Origin: CABMKH01 sp040797625
GTDB taxonomy: Bacteria > Bacillota > Clostridia > Tissierellales > Tissierellaceae
Assembly: GCA_052067355.1 (NCBI GenBank)
Contig: JBQHQH010000003.1
Coordinates: 163,883 to 227,882 of the forward strand
Length of the DNA: 64,000 nucleotides
Reading direction: 5' to 3'
In this document: positions 59,830-64,000 of the stretch, one piece after another
How positions within the stretch are numbered: the first letter of the stretch is position 1
Layout: the number at the start of each line of letters is the position of its first letter
Translations under genes and position numbers: made by a program
Notes under the pieces: generated by a model
What the model saw: the letters and a program-made list of their open reading frames with translations, nothing else
Database searches by the model: none
Told to the model about the DNA's origin: nothing

Positions 59830-60342
59830 TTGGCTTATTCATATAATCTAAAAGGGAAGGGATTTGGATTGAATAATTTTATTGAGTTTATTATAAAAAT
59901 AATTGATGATACAGGGAAAGGTATTATAGGTTATATTAAGTCTCAGATAATACTAATGATAATAACATTTATTTCTTTTAGCGTTGGATTATATATTATA
60001 GGAGCTCCCCTACCTATACTTATTGGGTTAGGTATAGCTATTCTGGATATTGTCCCTGTACTAGGCAGTGGACTTGTTATGATACCTTGGTCTCTAATCA
60101 ATTTTATATCTGGAAATACAGATATGGGAACTAAATTAGCAATACTTTATGTTGCCCTGACTATTTTTAGACAGGTAATAGAACCCAAAATTACAGGAGA
60201 CCAGATTGGTCTAAGGCCACTCTACACCTTTGCTGCAACAGTATTAGGATCTTTAATACTAGGTCCCATAGGGGTAATCGGAGGTCCTATTATTGCTATA
60301 ATTATAAACTCAATATATAAGGCAAAAAAAGAAGGGAAATAA
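59830..60342 (+). CDS. truncated AI-2E/PerM-family transporter (C-terminal half)
   Basis: 170 residues that match only the C-terminal half of the roughly 350-residue AI-2E (YtvI/PerM) family: GAPLPILIGLGIAILDIVPVLGSGLVMIPW, then IFRQVIEPKITGDQIGLRPLYTFAATVLG-type ends (FRQVIEPKITGDQIGL, LGPIGVIGGPIIAI). The N-terminal helices and the extracytoplasmic loop are missing, and no frame encodes them upstream. A TTG at 59869 with GGGAAGGG upstream could still start a 157-residue product with four helices. Either a remnant or a neofunctionalised fragment. Confidence 0.75.
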   Translation: MAYSYNLKGKGFGLNNFIEFIIKIIDDTGKGIIGYIKSQIILMIITFISFSVGLYIIGAPLPILIGLGIAILDIVPVLGSGLVMIPWSLINFISGNTDMGTKLAILYVALTIFRQVIEPKITGDQIGLRPLYTFAATVLGSLILGPIGVIGGPIIAIIINSIYKAKKEGK

Positions 60343-60395
60343 ATAAAATATGTTTATATAGGAAAATTAAACTTAAACATTCTATAATATATTTT

Positions 60396-60450
60396 TTTAT
60401 AACTAATAGGAAAGTTCGCATTTATATTTGAAATGGATATTTTTATATGT
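60396..60450 (+). repeat. intergenic repeat R1, 5' part
   Basis: TTTTTTTATAACTAATAGGAAAGTT matches the R1 start over its length, then diverges. The promoter of the leader lies in its 3' part. Confidence 0.55.
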
Positions 60451-60456
60451 TATAAT
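60428..60456 (+). promoter_or_regulatory. promoter of the bpsA-speD leader
   Basis: TTGAAA, 17 bases, TATAAT with an extended TG (TGTTATAAT): one of the best promoter matches in the window. Confidence 0.65.
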
Positions 60457-60504
60457 AAGCTCGTAAAAGATTAAATATTGGAAAGATACAAGGGAGAGAA
60501 TTTG

Positions 60505-60528
60505 ATGTCCGCATTTGTTTTTAACTAA
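60505..60528 (+). CDS. possible 7-residue leader peptide
   Basis: ATG to TAA encoding MSAFVFN, with AGGGAG 8 bases upstream. It lies about 42 bases into the predicted leader and just before competing hairpins, as in translation-coupled attenuators. Could be chance. Confidence 0.3.
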   Translation: MSAFVFN

Positions 60529-60763
60529 ATCAACTAAGTAAATAGTTGCATCTTAAAAAGTTTTAAGCCTATATTATAGGTTTATTTGTTGACGACTTTT
60601 TAAGGTATAAGTTAGAAACATGGATATCATTAAACCCCATAAAATATTAAAATAATTGTCATATATTGAGATTGTTTTATATCAAATATGAAATATTATA
60701 CCCTATATTAGAATTATAAATAAATCTAATATAGGGCATTATTTGACATATAATGTAAATGGT

Positions 60764-60807
60764 AAAAGGTTATGGTGACTTCGTGTTACTATGACCTTTT
60801 TTGTTTT
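60764..60807 (+). terminator. terminator or attenuator before bpsA
   Basis: A 13-bp stem (AGGTTATGGTGAC with GTTACTATGACCT, three G-T pairs), TTCGT loop, extended by AAA/TTT and followed by TTTTTTG TTTTTG. It ends about 84 bases before bpsA. Confidence 0.8.
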
Positions 60808-60890
60808 TGTTCATGTTTCTTTTTACTTTCAAATACCAAGATGAACTATGTAGTAGAATGCAAGACTAAAAATATGGAGGATAATAGATA

Positions 60891-62060
60891 ATGCTTAATT
60901 ATATAGAAGAAGTAAACCAAAAAGTAAGTATAGAAGAAGGTAAGAAGGCCATAGAGAACATATTAATAACAATATATCTTAAAGAAGGAATTTCTACCAA
61001 AGAAATAGCAAGAAATAATTTGTTGCCTATTCCCATAGTTGCAGCTATAAAAAGAGAGTTTATAAAAAAAGAGTTAATTATTCAAGATAGAGGAACTAGG
61101 CTTACAATAAAGGGCAGATATTTCATAGAAGAAGGATTAGGATTTAAAAGGATAAATAGGAATCTATATATAAAGTTATATATGGAACCTTGGAAGGAAC
61201 ATAGAGAAATCATTGAAATAAAAGAAAAATTGCAGGAGATCTTTAACAACCGTCCACAGGTAGACGTCACTATAGATCAATCAAAATCTAGTATAGATAC
61301 ATCTTTAAAAAGGGCAATATTATGTCTTAGAAATCATAATTTAGTGGGAAAGAGAATTTTATGTTTGGGAGATGATGATTTAGTAAGTGTAGCTTTGGGC
61401 TTCTTGTTAAAAAAACTTTTTAATGGCAATATCCATCATGCCACTAGAATAGCAGTAATGGATATAGATAAGAGGATTATAGATTCTATAAGTAATATAG
61501 CTAAAAAAGAATCTCTTCCAATCAAGTGTCAACACGTAGATTTTAGAAGACCATTAGCCGATGACTTAAAAAATCAATTTGATTGTTTCTTTACTGATCC
61601 ACCTTATACAGTTGAAGGAATGAATCTATTTCTTTCAAGGGGAATAGAAGCTTTAAAAGATGATATAGGGCTTAATATTTACTTTTCCTATGCTCATAAG
61701 TCACCAGACTTTCAATTAATTATGCAAGAATATTTTTTAAGTATGGGACTTACAGTTTCAGAGGTAATACCGAGGTTTAATATCTATGAAGGAGCTAGCA
61801 TAATTGGAAACACAGGACAGATGATCGTCCTCAAGACTACTAATATGACCAAAGGATTAATAAAGGCCCACTATAAAGGAGCCATATATACTGGAGAACT
61901 TAGGGAAACAATACGTTCTTATAGATGTAGACAATGTGGTGAAATTATAAAGGTAGGACGTTCTAAAAAAGTTGATAATATAGAGGCGTTGAAGTCAAAA
62001 GGCTGTCACAGATGTAATGGTAAAATATTTGATTTAATTGAAAGAAAAAATATGAAATAG
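60891..62060 (+). CDS. bpsA: N4-bis(aminopropyl)spermidine synthase (branched-chain polyamine synthase)
   Basis: Transfers two aminopropyl groups from decarboxylated S-adenosylmethionine to the same nitrogen of spermidine. 389 residues: an N-terminal winged-helix-like domain (about 1-85), a linker, then the Rossmann catalytic domain with RILCLGDDDLVSVALG near residue 150 and FFTDPPYTVEGM near 237 (the GDDD and DPPY signature of BpsA). The C-terminus has a four-Cys zinc-type motif, CRQC and CHRC. Known mainly from Thermococcus and Thermus-type thermophiles. speD follows after 34 bases and supplies its co-substrate. GGAGG precedes the ATG. Confidence 0.88.
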   Translation: MLNYIEEVNQKVSIEEGKKAIENILITIYLKEGISTKEIARNNLLPIPIVAAIKREFIKKELIIQDRGTRLTIKGRYFIEEGLGFKRINRNLYIKLYMEPWKEHREIIEIKEKLQEIFNNRPQVDVTIDQSKSSIDTSLKRAILCLRNHNLVGKRILCLGDDDLVSVALGFLLKKLFNGNIHHATRIAVMDIDKRIIDSISNIAKKESLPIKCQHVDFRRPLADDLKNQFDCFFTDPPYTVEGMNLFLSRGIEALKDDIGLNIYFSYAHKSPDFQLIMQEYFLSMGLTVSEVIPRFNIYEGASIIGNTGQMIVLKTTNMTKGLIKAHYKGAIYTGELRETIRSYRCRQCGEIIKVGRSKKVDNIEALKSKGCHRCNGKIFDLIERKNMK

Positions 62061-62094
62061 ATAAACATAGAATAAGAATAAAAAAGGAGAAATC

Positions 62095-62484
62095 ATGATT
62101 GAACAGAGACAATTAGGAAAACATCTTTTAATTGAGTACTATAATTGTGATGATGAGATATTAAAGGACACATCCTTAATAGAAAGATATATGATAGAAG
62201 CTGCTAAAATAGCTCAAGCTACAATAATAGAGAGTGTATTTCATACATTTAGCCCTTGGGGAGTCAGTGGGGTTATAGTTATAAAAGAATCACATTTAGC
62301 TATTCATACTTGGCCAGAATATAGATATGCAGCTGTAGATCTATTTACTTGTGGAAATACAATAAAGCTTTGGATTGCCTTTAAGTTTCTAGAAGAAAAA
62401 TTAAAGGCAAAGAGATTTGATTTAATGGAGGTATCTAGGGGAATGCTAGATCGTGTTTTAAAAGATAAGGAAAGTTTTCTGTAA
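62095..62484 (+). CDS. speD: S-adenosylmethionine decarboxylase proenzyme, prokaryotic type
   Basis: Pyruvoyl enzyme making decarboxylated S-adenosylmethionine, the aminopropyl donor. 129 residues, class Ib size. Self-cleavage is expected before the Ser of IKESHLAIHTWPE; the following YAAVDLFTCG has the catalytic Cys. AAAAGGAG precedes the ATG. It supports the assignment of its neighbour as an aminopropyltransferase. No speE-type spermidine synthase or speA/speB genes appear nearby. Confidence 0.95.
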   Translation: MIEQRQLGKHLLIEYYNCDDEILKDTSLIERYMIEAAKIAQATIIESVFHTFSPWGVSGVIVIKESHLAIHTWPEYRYAAVDLFTCGNTIKLWIAFKFLEEKLKAKRFDLMEVSRGMLDRVLKDKESFL

Positions 62485-62535
62485 AGAAAGCTTATATCGG
62501 ATAAATATAGGCAGATAGGATAGAGTTCAAGTTTA

Positions 62536-62578
62536 GAAAATCTGTAGGGTCAATATATGAGGCCCTACAGATTTTCAT
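62536..62578 (+). terminator. bpsA-speD operon terminator
   Basis: AAAATCTGTAGGG pairs perfectly with CCCTACAGATTTT around a 13-base loop; the tail is TCATTAT. Confidence 0.85.
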
Positions 62579-62601
62579 TATATCTGATTGAGATAGATAG
62601 T

Positions 62602-62778
62602 ATGAATATGAATTGTAGTGGAAAACAGGGAAGTAAAGAGGGTATTCCTATACTCATAAAAGAATATCTAGATCTTGAAAGAGAGTACAGCAAAGAAATA
62701 TGTTATGAAAATGCACTTTTGATAAAAATGCATGTGATGGATGCAATAGAGAGGATAAAGTATCATAATTTAATATAG
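62602..62778 (+). CDS. small helical protein of unknown function
   Basis: 58 residues from the ATG at 62602 (MNMNCSGKQGSKEG...), largely helical and charged (LIKEYLDLEREYSKEICYEN, then ALLIKMHVMDAIERIKYH). The frame extends up to 62557, inside the preceding terminator. The ribosome site is weak (GAGATAGATAGT). It may be a fragment or a genuine small protein; I do not recognise it. Confidence 0.4.
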   Translation: MNMNCSGKQGSKEGIPILIKEYLDLEREYSKEICYENALLIKMHVMDAIERIKYHNLI

Positions 62779-62835
62779 AAGTTGTATTATATATGAGGAG
62801 TTTGGTCATCTAAGACACTTACTAATGTTGTTGTG

Positions 62836-62874
62836 ATTTCGACTGCACTCCGAGCTTAATATTGGTGAGCAATG
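62836..62874. repeat. imperfect palindrome, REP-like
   Basis: TTTCGAC...CTC at the left and GAG...GTCGAGAA at the right pair around about 16 bases. Resembles small intergenic palindromes but occurs only once here. Confidence 0.35.
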
Positions 62875-62890
62875 TCGAGAATTACCTCTT

Positions 62891-62935
62891 TTAATTGTGA
62901 ATTGTGGAGTGTGAGCTGTGAATTGAAATTGTAGC
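62891..62935 (+). repeat. repeat R2 copy
   Basis: TTAATTGTGAATTGTGGAGT followed by GTGAGCTGTGAATTG and AAATTGTAGCC; the 3' part matches the copy at 51441. Confidence 0.45.
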
Positions 62936-63010
62936 CATCAGATAAAAACCTATTGATAAAATTCATCTTGGGGCATATAATTAAATTAATATCAATGAGA
63001 GGGTGTCGGA

Positions 63011-63496
63011 ATGCTAGATATAATTGAAGGTCTAAAAAAGGAATTAATAGTCTTGTTTTTTTCTATGACCCCTATATTTGAACTTCGTGGTGCAATACCC
63101 TTGGGTATATCCTTAGGCTTAAATCCTATACATAGCGGTATAATAAGCATAATAGGTAATATATTGATTCTTGGTATCTTACTTAAGGTGTTGAGACCTT
63201 TGATGGTATTCTTCGAAGGAACATATTTATTTAAAAATACTATAGGATGGGTTAAAAGACGAGCCATGAAAAAGGCTGGAATAATCAAGCGTTATAGTAT
63301 AGTTGGTCTATTTTTTTTTGTAGCCATACCTATTCCAACTACTGGAGCTTGGACTGGGGCTGTAATAGCAACTCTACTAAAGTTAGACTATAAGAAGTCA
63401 TTTATATCCATGTCAATGGGTATTATCACTGCAGCTATGCTTGTATTAAGTGTCTATTATGGTATAATAAACTTGAATGAATTGACCTTAGTGTAA
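63011..63496 (+). CDS. small multidrug export protein family (COG2426)
   Basis: 161 residues with four to five helices. The N-terminal signature FFSMTPIFELRGAIPLGISLG is characteristic, as is VGLFFFVAIPIPTTGAWTGAV, a DedA-like loop that bends back into the membrane. Assigned to small multidrug exporters by family name, but actual transport has been shown for few members. GAGGGTGTC precedes the ATG. Stands alone between the repeat region and the insertion element. Confidence 0.88.
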   Translation: MLDIIEGLKKELIVLFFSMTPIFELRGAIPLGISLGLNPIHSGIISIIGNILILGILLKVLRPLMVFFEGTYLFKNTIGWVKRRAMKKAGIIKRYSIVGLFFFVAIPIPTTGAWTGAVIATLLKLDYKKSFISMSMGIITAAMLVLSVYYGIINLNELTLV

Positions 63497-63525
63497 AATA
63501 ATTGTTGGACAAAAAAGCAAAAAAT

Positions 63526-63593
63526 ATAGAGAATTAACCTCCATTTGATATAATGTAATCGACGAAAAGCACATTAAAGGAGGAATTCTCTAT
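63526..63593 (+). promoter_or_regulatory. read-through hairpin that hides the transposase ribosome site
   Basis: Left arm 63526-63542 and right arm 63579-63593 form a 15-bp stem with a 2-base bulge. The right arm is the GGAGG ribosome site and reaches into the ATG. The element's own promoter (63546-63554) lies in the loop, so its own mRNA lacks the left arm. Confidence 0.7.
63546..63554 (+). promoter_or_regulatory. transposase promoter, extended -10
   Basis: TGATATAAT, 38 bases before the transposase ATG; no clear -35. Confidence 0.45.
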
Positions 63594-64000
63594 GAATAAT
63601 ATTATACAACTAATTACAGAAAAAGTTAAGGATACAATTGAAGAAAGTGTAATTAAAGTACTTGAAGGTAACACAAAGCTTGATACTATCGTGGACTTAG
63701 TAGGTGAAATGGTAAATAATATTGGGCTAGATACTCTCAATACCATAATTGATGAATTAGATGATATCGTTAAAAAGTCTCCTGAAAGAAGTGGGATTTA
63801 TCATGTTCATAAAAGCAAAGTATCAAGAACTTTAGTTACTAAATTTGGAGAATTAGAATTTAAGAGAGCATATTACAAAAACATAAGAGATAAAAACTAT
63901 GTATACATTCTAGATGAACTTTTAGGAATAGAGAAATATGAGAGAGTAGAAGGAAATCTAAAAGGAGATATACTTGATAAAGCCGTTGATATGAGCTATC
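63592..64000 (+). mobile_element. ISLre2-family (UPF0236) transposase, 3' end outside the window
   Basis: The frame is open from the ATG at 63592 to the last base, giving at least 136 residues. The N-terminal part is helical (MNNIIQLITEKVKDTIEES...). SKVSRTLVTKFGELEFKRAY and YVYILDELLGIEKYERV match the conserved beginning of UPF0236/ISLre2 transposases (in that family, a Thr-Leu-x-x-Gly-Glu-x-x-Arg-x-Tyr pattern and LLDEALG-type block). AAAGGAGG lies 8 bases before the start but is inside a hairpin. Catalytic residues would lie beyond the window. The left end of the element probably lies between 63497 and 63526. Confidence 0.85.

Larger units (their letters stand above)
60343..60890 (+). other. 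548-base structured leader region of the polyamine operon
   Basis: Holds a partial R1 repeat, a good promoter at 60428-60456, a mini-ORF at 60505, mutually exclusive hairpins (60552-60604), a 12-bp hairpin at 60701-60736 (CCCTATATTAGA with its complement) and a terminator at 60764. No other gene is seen. Confidence 0.5.
62779..63010. other. 232-base gap with two repeat-like structures
   Basis: Holds an imperfect palindrome (62836-62874) and an R2 repeat (62891-62935), then AGAGGGTGTC as ribosome site of the next gene. Confidence 0.4.

Overview
The window is low-GC DNA (roughly one third G+C) from an endospore-forming, anaerobic-type Firmicute. I would place it in Clostridia, probably near the Tissierellales, but no 16S gene is present to prove this. 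The reasons are SpoIID, a SpoIIQ-like peptidase and SpoIIID; strong AGGAGG-type ribosome sites with many TTG and GTG starts; formate-tetrahydrofolate ligase; carbamate kinase; and an F-type ATP synthase whose c subunit carries sodium ligands.

Layout. 1-2903: Leloir galactose genes galE (5' end cut by the window), galT, galK. 2924-4980, minus strand: alanine dehydrogenase and a secreted SLH-domain protein. 5158-39352: a long housekeeping backbone whose gene content largely follows the Bacillus subtilis pyrG-fba-tal-glpX-rho-rpmE, prfA/prmC, ywlC-ywlE-ywlF, upp-mnaA-atp and ywmB-murA-spoIID-spoIIQ-spoIIID-mbl series. It is interrupted by a minus-strand ABC export cassette (6.8-10.9 kb), a split chromate-type transporter, a tagO-like gene and carbamate kinase. 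39390-42227, minus: a large secreted phosphodiester glycosidase. 42448-53852: a histidine-degradation block with a YjiH-family membrane protein, a BTAD/AAA/TPR regulator, hutU, ftcD, hutI, fhs and fchA. HutH is not in the window. 54-64 kb is accessory: an orphan protein, tRNA-Pro, a TPR membrane protein, a bile-salt-hydrolase-like amidase with a broken partial copy 3 kb away, an ECF sigma/anti-sigma pair, small membrane proteins, a truncated AI-2E-family transporter, a bpsA-speD branched-polyamine operon behind a long structured leader, a small-multidrug-export protein and the start of an ISLre2-type transposase.

How genes work together. GalETK feed galactose into sugar-phosphate metabolism, with fba, fsa/tal, glpX and rpiB providing the aldolase, phosphatase and pentose steps. 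The hut block turns urocanate into glutamate and formimino-THF; FchA makes methenyl-THF, and Fhs can recover ATP from formyl-THF. The two promoters of this block (before the YjiH gene and before hutU) share a GACGAT element exactly where a -35 box should be. TagO-like and MnaA proteins, MurA and MreB serve the cell wall.

Main points for follow-up: CTP synthase has Ser in place of the catalytic Cys of its glutaminase domain; the IS transposase ribosome site is buried in a hairpin only in read-through transcripts; the branched-polyamine operon has a leader with a mini-ORF, competing hairpins and a terminator; the yjiH and hutU promoters share an element; and a family of intergenic repeats about 105 nt long ends in terminator-like hairpins. 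I did not find a wholly new defence or CRISPR-like system.
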